Part shown: in pieces, positions 7,985 to 16,363 of the stretch
Layout: every line of letters begins with the position of its first letter
Numbering within the stretch: position 1 is the first letter of the stretch
Assembly: GCF_022788695.1 (NCBI RefSeq)
Contig: NZ_CP085154.1
Span: forward strand, 3,224,001-3,288,000
Direction of reading: 5' to 3'
DNA: 64,000 nt
From: Pseudosulfitobacter sp. DSM 107133
GTDB lineage: Bacteria; Pseudomonadota; Alphaproteobacteria; Rhodobacterales; Rhodobacteraceae
Translations under genes and position numbers: made by a program
The notes under the pieces: generated by a model
The model's input: only the letters and a program-made list of their open reading frames with translations
Databases searched by the model: none
Told to the model about the DNA's origin: nothing

Positions 7985-9754
7985 ATGAACCAGCCACGCT
8001 TTTGGGCACCGACCTTTGCCTATGAAACCCGCGCCGACGGGACAGTGCTGATGTCCCAGACCGAGGCCTTGCCGGACCATCCGCAGCTGCTGGCCGACTA
8101 TCTGGACCATTGGGCCAGCGCAGCCCCCGACCGCACCTGGATTGCCCGCCGTGGTGAAAACGGCGAATGGCGCAACATCTCTTACCAGCTTGCGCAGGAC
8201 ATGTGTCGCAGGTTGGGGGCGGCGTTGCTGGACCTCGGGCTGGGGCCGGACCGGCCCCTGCTGATCCTGTCGGAAAACAGTCTTGAGCACGCCCTTCTGG
8301 GAATGGCGGCCATCTATGTCGGCGTGCCCTATGCGCCTTTGGCCACCGCCTATTCGCTGGTGTCCGAGGACCATGGAAAGATCAAGGATATCGCGGCCAC
8401 ACTGAACCCCGGCGCTGTCTTTGCCGACGATGGGGCCGCCTATGCCAAGGCAATCGCGGCCATCGCCGCGGACGGGCGTGCGGTGATCAACGTCCGGAAT
8501 GTGGCGGCGGGATCGCTGTCGTTTGACGCCTTGCTGGAAACGCACCCGGCCGGTGCCACCGACGCCCGCGCCGCCCTGACACCGGAAACAGTGGCGAAAT
8601 ACCTGTTCACCTCGGGATCGACCGGATCGCCCAAGGCCGTGATCAACACCAATGCCATGATCTGCGCCAGTCAGGCGATGGTGCGCGATTGCTATCGCTT
8701 TCTGACCGACCAGCCCCCCGTGGTGCTGGACTGGGCCCCGTGGAACCACACGGCTGCGGGCAATAAGGTCAGCTATCTGGTGCTGACCAACGGCGGCACC
8801 TATTACATTGACGACGGCCGCCCTGTTCCGGGCAAATTTGCCGAAACCCTGCGCAACCTGCGCGACATCTCGTGCACATGGTATTTCAACGTGCCGGTTG
8901 GCTATGACATGCTGGTCGAGGAAATGGAGACCGACCCGGAGCTTGCGCGCACCTTCTTTGCCGATCTGGGCATGTTGTTCTATGCGGGTGCCAGCATGTC
9001 GCAACGCACATGGGACCGCCTGTCGGCGCTTGGTCGCAAGGTCACGGGCCGTGATGTTCTGCTGGCAACCGGACTGGGGGCCACCGAAACCGCGCCCTTT
9101 GCGCTGGCGATCACCGACGTACAGGACCGTTCGGGCAACGTCGGCGTGCCCGCGCGCGGGCTGACGCTGAAACTGGTGCCGAATGCAGGCAAGCTTGAAG
9201 CGCGGATCAAGGGCCCCAGCATCATGCCCGGATATTATGGCGATGCAGCCAAAACAGCCGAGGTCTTTGACGAGGACGGCTTTTACTGCTTTGGCGACGC
9301 GCTGCGCCCTGCCGACCCCGACGATTTTTCCAAAGGGTTCTTTTTCGACGGGCGACTGGCCGAGAATTTCAAGCTGACCACTGGAACATGGGTCGCGGTG
9401 GGTGCTGTGCGCGCCACTTTGGTCGATGCCATGCACGGGTTGATCCGCGATGCGGTGATTGTGGGCGAAGATCAGGCGCAATTGGGGGCCTTGCTGTGGC
9501 TGTCAGAGAAGGCGGCGGCGATGGATGCCGACACTTTGGCGGTGCAACTGCAAGAGCATCTGAGCACAGCAGCCGCCAATGCCACCGGCTCGGCCAGCCG
9601 CATCCGCCGTGCGGTGGTGCTGGACGAACCGCCCAGCCTTGACGCAGGCGAGATCACCGAAAAGGGATCACTGAACCAGCGCGCGATGCGGGCGGGACGT
9701 CCGGCGCTGGTCGAGAAACTGTATGCAGGGGGCGACGGCGTGTTCATCGCCTGA
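7985..9754 (+). CDS. Feruloyl-CoA synthase-like acyl-CoA ligase
   Basis: A 589-residue adenylate-forming enzyme that would activate an aromatic (hydroxycinnamic-type) acid to its CoA thioester using ATP. The phosphate-binding loop is YLFTSGSTGSPKAVINT, and the second core motif region is LLATGLGATETAPFAL. The long N-terminus (DGTVLMSQTEALPDHP, then LADYLDHWASAAPDRTWIA) and the overall length match the feruloyl-CoA synthase subfamily rather than short acetyl-CoA synthetases. It is the third gene of the marR-SDR-ligase operon, started after an AAGGAAA site, and is followed by a strong terminator. The real substrate (ferulate, p-coumarate, caffeate or other) cannot be told from sequence. Confidence 0.85.
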   Translation: MNQPRFWAPTFAYETRADGTVLMSQTEALPDHPQLLADYLDHWASAAPDRTWIARRGENGEWRNISYQLAQDMCRRLGAALLDLGLGPDRPLLILSENSLEHALLGMAAIYVGVPYAPLATAYSLVSEDHGKIKDIAATLNPGAVFADDGAAYAKAIAAIAADGRAVINVRNVAAGSLSFDALLETHPAGATDARAALTPETVAKYLFTSGSTGSPKAVINTNAMICASQAMVRDCYRFLTDQPPVVLDWAPWNHTAAGNKVSYLVLTNGGTYYIDDGRPVPGKFAETLRNLRDISCTWYFNVPVGYDMLVEEMETDPELARTFFADLGMLFYAGASMSQRTWDRLSALGRKVTGRDVLLATGLGATETAPFALAITDVQDRSGNVGVPARGLTLKLVPNAGKLEARIKGPSIMPGYYGDAAKTAEVFDEDGFYCFGDALRPADPDDFSKGFFFDGRLAENFKLTTGTWVAVGAVRATLVDAMHGLIRDAVIVGEDQAQLGALLWLSEKAAAMDADTLAVQLQEHLSTAAANATGSASRIRRAVVLDEPPSLDAGEITEKGSLNQRAMRAGRPALVEKLYAGGDGVFIA

Positions 9755-9774
9755 ACCACGCTGCCAGAAACCAG

Positions 9775-9808
9775 AAACGCCGCGCCTTACCAGCGCGGCG
9801 TTTTGCTT
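9775..9808. terminator. Strong intrinsic terminator, bidirectional
   Basis: A perfect 11-bp stem (AAACGCCGCGC with GCGCGGCGTTT) around the loop CTTACCA is followed by TTTTGCTTTTT. It lies between the convergent ligase and TRAP large-permease genes; the A-rich 5' arm suits termination from both sides. Confidence 0.9.
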
Positions 9809-9830
9809 TTTGCGGTCCGTGTCTGCCCTG

Positions 9831-11165
9831 CTAAGGCACCAGATAGTCAATCAGCCAGACCAGCGACAGGGTGATGGCCGGAAAGGCTGTCAGGATCACC
9901 ACGCGGATCATGTCTGTCAGCACAAACGGCATGGCCCCGCGATAGGTTTGCCCGATGGGAATATCGCGCGCCATCGAGTTGATGATGAACAGGTTCATCC
10001 CCACAGGCGGAGTGATCAGCCCCACCTCGACGACGATCAGAACCAGAATGCCGAACCACAGGCCAAAGTCGTTGGGGGACATGCCAAAGTCCAGCACGGA
10101 CATGATCGGATAGATGATCGGCACCGTCAGCAGCACCATCGACAGCGAATCCATGATGCAGCCAAAGACCAGATACATCACCAGAACGGCGGTCAGGATC
10201 AGCCAGGGGTTCAGCCCCTGTTCCGCCACCCATACCGATGACATCTGCGGCAATTGGGTCAGCGCCAGAAAGCTGTTGTACAGACCCGCGCCAAGGATAA
10301 TCAGAAAGATCATCGCGGTAGAGGACGCCGTGGACAGGATCGCCTGTTTCAGTTTGTCCCACGACATCTGCCCCGACGCGACACTGATCAGTCCGGTGCC
10401 TGCCGCGCCCACGGCGGCAGCTTCGGTCGGAGTGAAGAAACCAAGATAGATGCCCCCCACGACCACAAGGAAAATCGTCAGCACCGGCCAGACCTTGCCC
10501 AGCGCCACCATCCGCTCTGACCATGGCACGCGCGGGCGCACTGTGGCTGCGTTGGGCGACACGCGCACCCAGATCGAGATAGCAATCATATAGCCTGCAG
10601 CGGCCAGAATGCCGGGGATCAGGGCGGCAACGAACAGCTTTTCAATGTTCTGTTCCGCCAGAATGGCATAGATCACCAAGATCACAGAAGGCGGGATCAG
10701 GATGCCCAGCGTCCCCCCCGCCGCCAGTGCGCCGGTGGACAGCGAACCGGGATAGCCGTAGCGGCGCAATTCCGGCAGGGCCACCTGCCCCATCGTCGCT
10801 GCCGTCGCCAGCGAAGATCCGCAAATCGCACCAAAGCCTGCACAAGCGCCAATGGCCGACATCGCCACGCCACCGCGCCGTTGGCCCAGAAAGCTTTCGG
10901 CGGCGCGGAACAGTGATGCCGACATACCCGACAGGGTGGCAAACTGGCCCATCAGCAGGAACAGCGGGATAATGGAGAACGAATAGTTCGAGAACGTGCC
11001 ATAGGTCAGCGTTTTCAGCTGGTTCATCATCATCATCGGTGAACCGATCACCAGATACGCGCCGCCAAAGCCCACCGCCAGCATCGCCAATGCAATCGGG
11101 ATACGGATAAAAATCAGGATCAACAGGACCGGAAACGACCACAGCGCCAGTTCAAAATTGCTCAT
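9831..11165 (-). CDS. dctM: TRAP transporter large permease (DctM family)
   Basis: A 444-residue polytopic inner-membrane protein with about a dozen hydrophobic segments, the transport subunit of a TRAP transporter driven by an ion gradient. Typical DctM features include the N-terminal ALAMLAVGFGGAYLVIGSP, the GACAGFGAICGSSLATAATMGQVALPE block and LITPPVGMNLFIINSMA. It is the last gene of the crotonase-dctP-dctQ-dctM transcription unit, and its ATG overlaps the stop of dctQ by 4 bases. Its location between aromatic-acid activation and modification genes suggests import of the aromatic acid. The gene symbol denotes the family role only. Confidence 0.9.
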   Translation of the reverse strand: MSNFELALWSFPVLLILIFIRIPIALAMLAVGFGGAYLVIGSPMMMMNQLKTLTYGTFSNYSFSIIPLFLLMGQFATLSGMSASLFRAAESFLGQRRGGVAMSAIGACAGFGAICGSSLATAATMGQVALPELRRYGYPGSLSTGALAAGGTLGILIPPSVILVIYAILAEQNIEKLFVAALIPGILAAAGYMIAISIWVRVSPNAATVRPRVPWSERMVALGKVWPVLTIFLVVVGGIYLGFFTPTEAAAVGAAGTGLISVASGQMSWDKLKQAILSTASSTAMIFLIILGAGLYNSFLALTQLPQMSSVWVAEQGLNPWLILTAVLVMYLVFGCIMDSLSMVLLTVPIIYPIMSVLDFGMSPNDFGLWFGILVLIVVEVGLITPPVGMNLFIINSMARDIPIGQTYRGAMPFVLTDMIRVVILTAFPAITLSLVWLIDYLVP

Positions 11166-11695
11166 ATGCCGGGCTCCTCCGTTGGATCAGAGTGTCCGCT
11201 CAGCCCGCGCAGCGACCGGATCACACAAAAAATGGCGACCAAAGCAAAAGCCACTGCACCGACAAGGCTGGCAGCATAGCCCCACCAGACAGGCAGCTGC
11301 ATGATGAACGTCGTCTCGCCGTAGCGCAGCTTGTCGAGCATCCCAAGGTACAGCCGCCATGCGATCAGCATTGCAGCCACAAACATCCCAAGATCGACAA
11401 CCACGTCCAGCAGGCGGTTCAGCGCCGCCCCGAAAACAGGTTTGAACAGGTCAACCGCCGCATGGCTGCGCTTTAGCTGGCACCAGGGAAGAAAGGCGAA
11501 AATCGCCGCCCCCACACCGATTTCGGTCATATCGTAAATGCCTTTGATTGGACCAACACCGATGTCCAGAGGCAACAGCACCCGCCCTGCGATCGACACG
11601 CAGGTCAGCACGACCACAACCAACAGGGCCAATCCCCCCAGCAACGCCATCCAGCGCGCCAGCGTTTCGGCAGATCTATAAAGTGTCACATACAT
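11162..11695 (-). CDS. dctQ: TRAP transporter small permease (DctQ family)
   Basis: A 177-residue four-helix membrane protein that partners DctM. The ATG at 11695 (MYVTLYRSAETLARWMALLG) is preferred to an upstream in-frame start at 11749, which would run through the hairpin after dctP. Hydrophobic segments occur at LGGLALLVVVVLTCVSIAG, VGAAIFAFLPW, VDLGMFVAAMLIAW and AASLVGAVAFALVAIF. It overlaps dctM by ATGA. It is separated from dctP by a 57-base gap with a perfect stem-loop, which probably lowers its expression relative to the binding protein. Confidence 0.85.
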   Translation of the reverse strand: MYVTLYRSAETLARWMALLGGLALLVVVVLTCVSIAGRVLLPLDIGVGPIKGIYDMTEIGVGAAIFAFLPWCQLKRSHAAVDLFKPVFGAALNRLLDVVVDLGMFVAAMLIAWRLYLGMLDKLRYGETTFIMQLPVWWGYAASLVGAVAFALVAIFCVIRSLRGLSGHSDPTEEPGI

Positions 11696-11718
11696 GGATG
11701 TCGCCCCGCAGGTGGCAG

Positions 11719-11744
11719 GCGGCGTGCCCCAATCGGCACGCCGC
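11719..11744 (-). terminator. Intercistronic stem-loop between dctP and dctQ
   Basis: A perfect 10-bp GC-rich stem (GCGGCGTGCC with GGCACGCCGC) around a 6-base loop lies 9 bases after the dctP stop. There is no T-run, so it more likely acts as an mRNA-stabilising or attenuating structure that raises the binding protein over the membrane subunits, as known for many transporter operons. Confidence 0.7.
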
Positions 11745-11752
11745 GCCAAACC

Positions 11753-12781
11753 TTAGTTGGAGTATTGGTCGATCAGCCCTTTGGCCTGATCAATCAGGGC
11801 CTGACCGTCGATGCCCTTGGCGTCCATGTCGGCCACCCAGCGGTCAATCACGGGCTGTGCCGCTTCTTTCCAGCGGGCCACCTCGGCTTCGTCCAGTTGC
11901 ACGATGGTGTTGCCAGCAGCGACAGCAATATCGCGCCCCGGCTTGTCGTACTCAAACATCACTTCGGCCGCAAAGGTCGACAGGGCAGCGCCGGATTTTT
12001 CGTCCAGAATGGCCTTGAGATCATCCGGCAGGGCATCGTATTTGGCCTTGTTCATCACCAGGACGATCGTCGCGGTGTACAGCGCTTCGTCACCCGAGAA
12101 TTCGGCGTGATTGCTGACCAGCTCTGACAAACGCACCGCAGGTGTCACTTCCCACGGGATCACGGTGCCGTCGATCACGCCCTTGGACAGCGCCTCGGGG
12201 ATCGCGGGCAGTGGCATGCCGACGGGGGTGGCCCCCAGTTCGGACAGCATGTCGTTGATCACGCGGGTCGGGCCGCGCAGGGTCTTGCCCTTCATGTCCT
12301 CCAGCTTGGTCACCGGGTCCTTGGTGTGGATCACACCGGGGCCGTGTACCCATGCGCCCAGAACCTTGACGTCCTGATATTCGCTTTCCTGAAAGTCGCT
12401 TTCGACCATTTCCCAGAACGCACGCGAGGTGCCGACGGGGTTCTTCATCATGAACGGCAGTTCAAACACTTCGGTGCGCGGATAACGGCCCGGTGTATAG
12501 CCCACAACCGTCATCGCCAGATCGACGACTCCGTCGCGCGCCTGATCCAGCAACTCGGGCGGGCGCCCGCCCAATGCCATGGCGTCAAAGTGTTGAATGA
12601 CGATGCGGCCATCGGATGCCGCTGTCACTTCTTCGCCCCAAGGCTTGAGGATTTTCGCAGGCACAGTGGCCACGGGGGGCAAGAACTGGTGCAGACGCAA
12701 AGTGACCTCTTGCGCGAAGGCCAATCCCGGCAACATTGCGACAGCCGCAGCTGCGCCAATCAATAGTGTCCGTTTGTTCAT
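11753..12781 (-). CDS. dctP: TRAP transporter substrate-binding protein (DctP family)
   Basis: A 342-residue periplasmic solute receptor. The signal peptide is MNKRTLLIGAAAAVAMLPGLAFAQ. The body has the family pattern: TLRLHQFLPPVATVPAKI, WGEEVTAASDGRIVIQHF, the central KTLRGPTRVINDML segment with the conserved Arg that contacts a carboxylate ligand, and VIPWEVTPAVRL. The start follows GGGAGGAAAC. It is 45 bases downstream of the crotonase gene in the same direction. The ligand is probably a carboxylate, and from the neighbours an aromatic acid released by the exported tannase/feruloyl esterase. Confidence 0.92.
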   Translation of the reverse strand: MNKRTLLIGAAAAVAMLPGLAFAQEVTLRLHQFLPPVATVPAKILKPWGEEVTAASDGRIVIQHFDAMALGGRPPELLDQARDGVVDLAMTVVGYTPGRYPRTEVFELPFMMKNPVGTSRAFWEMVESDFQESEYQDVKVLGAWVHGPGVIHTKDPVTKLEDMKGKTLRGPTRVINDMLSELGATPVGMPLPAIPEALSKGVIDGTVIPWEVTPAVRLSELVSNHAEFSGDEALYTATIVLVMNKAKYDALPDDLKAILDEKSGAALSTFAAEVMFEYDKPGRDIAVAAGNTIVQLDEAEVARWKEAAQPVIDRWVADMDAKGIDGQALIDQAKGLIDQYSN

Positions 12782-12826
12782 CTTGTTTCCTCCCTGAAGA
12801 TGCTTGTTGTTACCAGCTTTTCTGGC

Positions 12827-13612
12827 TTATTTGCGGAAATCCGGCGGGCGCTTCTCTAAAAATGCACGCAGCCCTTCCTGAGCCCCCTCCGATGTCTGCG
12901 ACATCGCCGCAGACAGGCTCTCGGTGAACAGGCCGTCCGAGCGGGACATATCACCAATGCGCCCGATGGCCTGAATCATCAAGTAGTTCGAGAACGGCGC
13001 GTTGCCTGCAATTTCGCGCGCCAGCTTTTTCGCCAGTGGCAGTGCCTCGCCCTCACCGACCGAATAATGGGCCAGCCCCATACGCAGGCCGTCTTCAGCC
13101 CCGTAATTGCGGCCCGTCAGCATCATTTCACGCATGCGGTCCGCACCAATGATACGGCCCACGCGCACGGTCGCCCCGCCGCCGACAAAGATGCCGCGAC
13201 GTCCTTCGGGCAGCTGGAAACGCACCGATGGCTCGGCAATACGCACATGCGCCGACGTGGCGATTTCCAGACCGCCACCAATCACAGCACCGGTCATTGC
13301 CGCGACAACCGGAAGACCACCGTATTCAATGGCGTCTGACACACGGTGCCAGTTGCGTGAATGGTAAACGGTCTCTTCGGGGTTGCGATGTTCGTGTTCC
13401 GACAGGTCCAGACCCGAGCAGAAATGGCCGCCTTCGCCGTACAACACCACTGCGCGCACACCTTCAGGCGGCTTGGAAAAGAAGTCATCCAACGCCGAGA
13501 TCAGCGCATCGTTCATCGCATTGCGCTTTTCAGGTCGGTCAAAGATGATGGTTGCAATCTCGCCTTCGATTTCGATGCGGGTCACGTTTGTCTTGGCTGA
13601 GTTTGCGGCCAC
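12827..13612 (-). CDS. Enoyl-CoA hydratase/isomerase (crotonase) family, putative hydroxycinnamoyl-CoA hydratase
   Basis: A 261-residue crotonase. A GTG start at 13612 is chosen because GGGAGGGG lies 6-13 bases upstream and the family homology begins right after (TRIEIEGEIATIIFDRPEKRNAM). The frame stays open far upstream to 14857, but that part is antisense to the amidohydrolase. Oxyanion-hole segments are HFCSGLDLSE and GAVIGGGLEIA; both hydratase glutamates appear to be present (Glu in GGLEIA and Glu in QLPEGRRGIF). It heads the crotonase-TRAP unit and would hydrate the CoA thioester made by the ligase. Whether it also cleaves the product to an aldehyde, as feruloyl-CoA hydratase/lyase does, cannot be seen. 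Confidence 0.82.
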   Translation of the reverse strand: MAANSAKTNVTRIEIEGEIATIIFDRPEKRNAMNDALISALDDFFSKPPEGVRAVVLYGEGGHFCSGLDLSEHEHRNPEETVYHSRNWHRVSDAIEYGGLPVVAAMTGAVIGGGLEIATSAHVRIAEPSVRFQLPEGRRGIFVGGGATVRVGRIIGADRMREMMLTGRNYGAEDGLRMGLAHYSVGEGEALPLAKKLAREIAGNAPFSNYLMIQAIGRIGDMSRSDGLFTESLSAAMSQTSEGAQEGLRAFLEKRPPDFRK

Positions 13613-13726
13613 GAGAATCCCCTCCCTTTCAAAAATAGTGTTAAAAGTGTTATAGACTGTAATTGTTACACAGCATAGCGTTTTTTGGTGATATACTGAT
13701 GACGCAACCCGAGGGAGGATTGATTC
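13613..13726. promoter_or_regulatory. Divergent promoter region with TGTAA-TTG-TTACA palindrome
   Basis: This 114-base AT-rich gap separates the divergent crotonase-TRAP and amidohydrolase-esterase-P450 operons. A perfect 5-3-5 palindrome lies at 13658-13670, and the minus strand carries three further TAACA-type steps (TAACAATT, TAACACTT, TAACACTA). It shares TAATTGTTA with the marR promoter region. A common MarR-type operator is plausible. Confidence 0.45.
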
Positions 13727-14614
13727 TTGGTAGACTTTGCATCCGTTCGCGCAATCGACTTTCACACGCATGCGGAAGAGCCGTGCTGCGACCACCGCGA
13801 TGATGGCTATAACGAATTTCAGGCCGGCATGGCCGCCTATTTCAAGAATCCGGCAGGCGCCAAGGGCATGTTGCCCACGGTGCAGGACACCGCAAACTAC
13901 TATCGTGAACGCAACATTGCGGCCGTGATCTTTCCTGTGGACGCCGAGCGCGAGACCGGCTTTCGCCGCTATTCCAACGAAGAAGTCGCAGGTATCTGCG
14001 CCGAGAATGACGACATCCTGATCCCCTTTGCCTCGGTTGATCCGCACAAAGGCAAGGCAGGCGCACGCGAAGTGCGCCGTCTGGTACGGGACTTTGGCGT
14101 GCGCGGGTTCAAGTTTCACCCGACCATGCAGGGCTTTTTCCCGAATGACCGCGAGGCGTGCTATACCGTGCTGGAAGCCTGCGCCGAAGAGGGGGTGATT
14201 ACCCTGTTTCACACCGGCCAAACCGGCGTGGGCTCGGGGATGCCCGGAGGAATGGGGATGCGCCTGAAGTATTCCAATCCGATGTATCTGGATGATGTGG
14301 CGGTGGATTTCCCCGACATGAAAATCATTCTGGCCCACCCCTCGTTCCCCTGGACCGAGGAAGGTCTGGCCGTCGCCCAGCACAAGCCCAACGTCTATTA
14401 CGACATGTCCGGCTGGTCGCCCAAGTATTTCCCGGAAACATTTATCCGCTATGCCAACTCGATCCTGAAAAAGAAGATGTTGTTCGGATCGGACTGGCCC
14501 GCGATCACGCCCGACCGCTGGCTGGCCGACTTCGAGGCCGCCCCCTTCAAGGACGAAGTGCGCCCGCTGATCCTGAAGGAAAATGCGATGCGCCTGCTGG
14601 GGGAAACTGTCTAG
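13727..14614 (+). CDS. Amidohydrolase family (amidohydrolase_2, ACMSD/LigJ-like)
   Basis: A 295-residue TIM-barrel metal enzyme of the Amidohydrolase_2 family, which includes ACMSD, gamma-resorcylate decarboxylase, 4-oxalomesaconate hydratase and related decarboxylases/hydrolases. A TTG start at 13727 is supported by GAGGGAGG at 13711-13718. Metal-ligand motifs are visible: AIDFHTHAEE (HxH), KFHPTMQGF, LFHTGQTG, ILAHPSFPW and the terminal LFGSDWPA with the catalytic Asp. It is the first gene of an operon with the esterase, P450 and flavin monooxygenase. In this setting non-oxidative decarboxylation or hydrolysis of an aromatic or ring-cleavage intermediate is likely; which one cannot be told. 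Confidence 0.8.
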   Translation: MVDFASVRAIDFHTHAEEPCCDHRDDGYNEFQAGMAAYFKNPAGAKGMLPTVQDTANYYRERNIAAVIFPVDAERETGFRRYSNEEVAGICAENDDILIPFASVDPHKGKAGAREVRRLVRDFGVRGFKFHPTMQGFFPNDREACYTVLEACAEEGVITLFHTGQTGVGSGMPGGMGMRLKYSNPMYLDDVAVDFPDMKIILAHPSFPWTEEGLAVAQHKPNVYYDMSGWSPKYFPETFIRYANSILKKKMLFGSDWPAITPDRWLADFEAAPFKDEVRPLILKENAMRLLGETV

Positions 14615-14660
14615 GCATACGCAAGAACCGAGACACAGAGTATCTGGGAGGAAAACTGTG

Positions 14661-16307
14661 ATGTTCAAGACAATGGGAACGGCTGCCTTGATGTGCGGCA
14701 CGGCCACGCTGGCCATGGCACAGATGCAATGCGAAGGATTGACGCCCGAAGCCCTGGGCCTGAGCGGCGTCACCTTTAGCGAAGTGGCAGCGGTGCCAGC
14801 AGGCGATGACAGCCCCGCCGCCCAATGCCGCATCCGTGCCACGACCGCCGAACGCACCGGCGCCGACGCGCGCGACTATGCGCTGCGGTTTGAACTGGCC
14901 CTGCCGGATGTCTGGAACGGCGATTACGTCCACCAGTTCAACGGCGGCAACGACGGCGAGGTCAAGCCAGCCACCGGCGGCATGGGGGCCGGCACAGGTG
15001 AACAGACACCGCTGGCACACGGTTTTGCGGTTGTATCCTCGGACGCGGGTCATGATGGCAAGGCTGTTACGGATGCAGGCCTTGCCGGTGGCGCGCGCTT
15101 TGGGTTCGATTTCGAGGCACGGCAGATGTACGGCTACAAGGCCGTGGCGTTGCTGGACCCGCTGGCCCGCCAGATCGTCGAAGCCTATTACGACAATGAA
15201 ATCGGCCACAGCTATGGCGTCGGGTGCTCAAACGGTGGACGGCACGCAATGGTCGCCGCGTCGCGGATGCCGCAGGCCTTTGACGGTCTGCTGATCGGCG
15301 CGCCGGGCTACAACCTGCCCAAGGCGGCGCTGCAACATGCGGTGGATGTACAGGCGCTGACAGCCGTAACAGGCGATCTGGCCACCGCCTTTAGCGCCGC
15401 AGATCTGCAAACGGTTGCCAACGGCATCCTTCAAGCCTGCGATGCACTGGACGGGATCGCGGACGGGCTGGTCATGGACACTGCCGCCTGTCAGGCCAGC
15501 TTTGACAGCGCGGCCCTGCAATGCACCGACGGGCAGAATTCGGCCTGTCTGTCGCCGGAACAGGTCACGGCGCTGAACACCATTCACGCAGGCACCGCCG
15601 ATGGCGGCACGCCGTTCTACAGCGATTTTCCATGGGACACCGGGATCGCGGGCGGCGGCTGGCGGTTCTGGAAACTGGAAAGCCCGATCCCGCCCTGGGG
15701 CAAGAAACCGATCATCGCGGTGATGGGATCGGCGTCACTGGCACAGATCTTCACCACACCACCGACGGAAGTGGCAGGCGACCCCGCCGCGCTGGAGCAA
15801 TTCCTGCGGGATTTTGACCTGTCTGCCCGCGCGGACGAGATCTTTGCCACCAGCGACGCCTTTCCTGAATCGGCAATGCAAGTGATGACCCCGCCCGGAT
15901 CGGACAATCCCGAACTGGCGGCCTTTCGCGATGCAGGCGGCAAGATGATGCTGTTTCACGGCGTGTCTGATCCGGTGTTTTCGGTCAATGACACGGCGAA
16001 CTGGTACAGCAAGCTGGATGCCAACAACGGCGGCAGCGCGGCTGATTTCGCCAAATTCTACCCTGTTCCCGGCATGACCCATTGTTCGGGCGGCCCAGCG
16101 GTCGAGGGTTTCGACATGTTCGCAGAGCTGGTGGCCTGGGTCGAAAACGACATGGAACCGCAGGTCGTGACCGCAACGGCACGCGCGTCGAACCGTGATC
16201 TGCCCGAGGCATTGGCCGACACTTCGCGCCCGCTGTGTCCGGCCCCGCAGGTCGCCCGCTACACCGGCAGCAATCCCGCCATGGCGGACAGCTTTACCTG
16301 CCAATAA
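14661..16307 (+). CDS. Exported tannase/feruloyl esterase family protein
   Basis: A 548-residue alpha/beta hydrolase of the tannase/feruloyl esterase family (PF07519), which releases gallic or hydroxycinnamic acids from esters. The ATG at 14661 (GGGAGGA at 14646-14652) begins a signal peptide MFKTMGTAALMCGTATLAMA, so it works in the periplasm or outside. The characteristic CS-D-HC arrangement is present: Cys189-Ser190 in GVGCSNGGR, Asp437 in GVSDPVFS and His474-Cys475 in THCSGGP. It lies 46 bases after the amidohydrolase and 56 bases before the P450. It would supply the free acid that the TRAP transporter imports and the CoA ligase activates. Confidence 0.88.
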   Translation: MFKTMGTAALMCGTATLAMAQMQCEGLTPEALGLSGVTFSEVAAVPAGDDSPAAQCRIRATTAERTGADARDYALRFELALPDVWNGDYVHQFNGGNDGEVKPATGGMGAGTGEQTPLAHGFAVVSSDAGHDGKAVTDAGLAGGARFGFDFEARQMYGYKAVALLDPLARQIVEAYYDNEIGHSYGVGCSNGGRHAMVAASRMPQAFDGLLIGAPGYNLPKAALQHAVDVQALTAVTGDLATAFSAADLQTVANGILQACDALDGIADGLVMDTAACQASFDSAALQCTDGQNSACLSPEQVTALNTIHAGTADGGTPFYSDFPWDTGIAGGGWRFWKLESPIPPWGKKPIIAVMGSASLAQIFTTPPTEVAGDPAALEQFLRDFDLSARADEIFATSDAFPESAMQVMTPPGSDNPELAAFRDAGGKMMLFHGVSDPVFSVNDTANWYSKLDANNGGSAADFAKFYPVPGMTHCSGGPAVEGFDMFAELVAWVENDMEPQVVTATARASNRDLPEALADTSRPLCPAPQVARYTGSNPAMADSFTCQ

Positions 16308-16363
16308 CACCACTGCGCAGGGGGCCATCCCCTGCGCCTCACCGTATGACGAAAGAACCCGCT

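Noticed and set aside
13613..14857. Open extension of the crotonase frame far upstream on the minus strand
   Set aside because: It is antisense to the amidohydrolase; family sequence begins only at the GTG at 13612, which has a strong ribosome-binding site.
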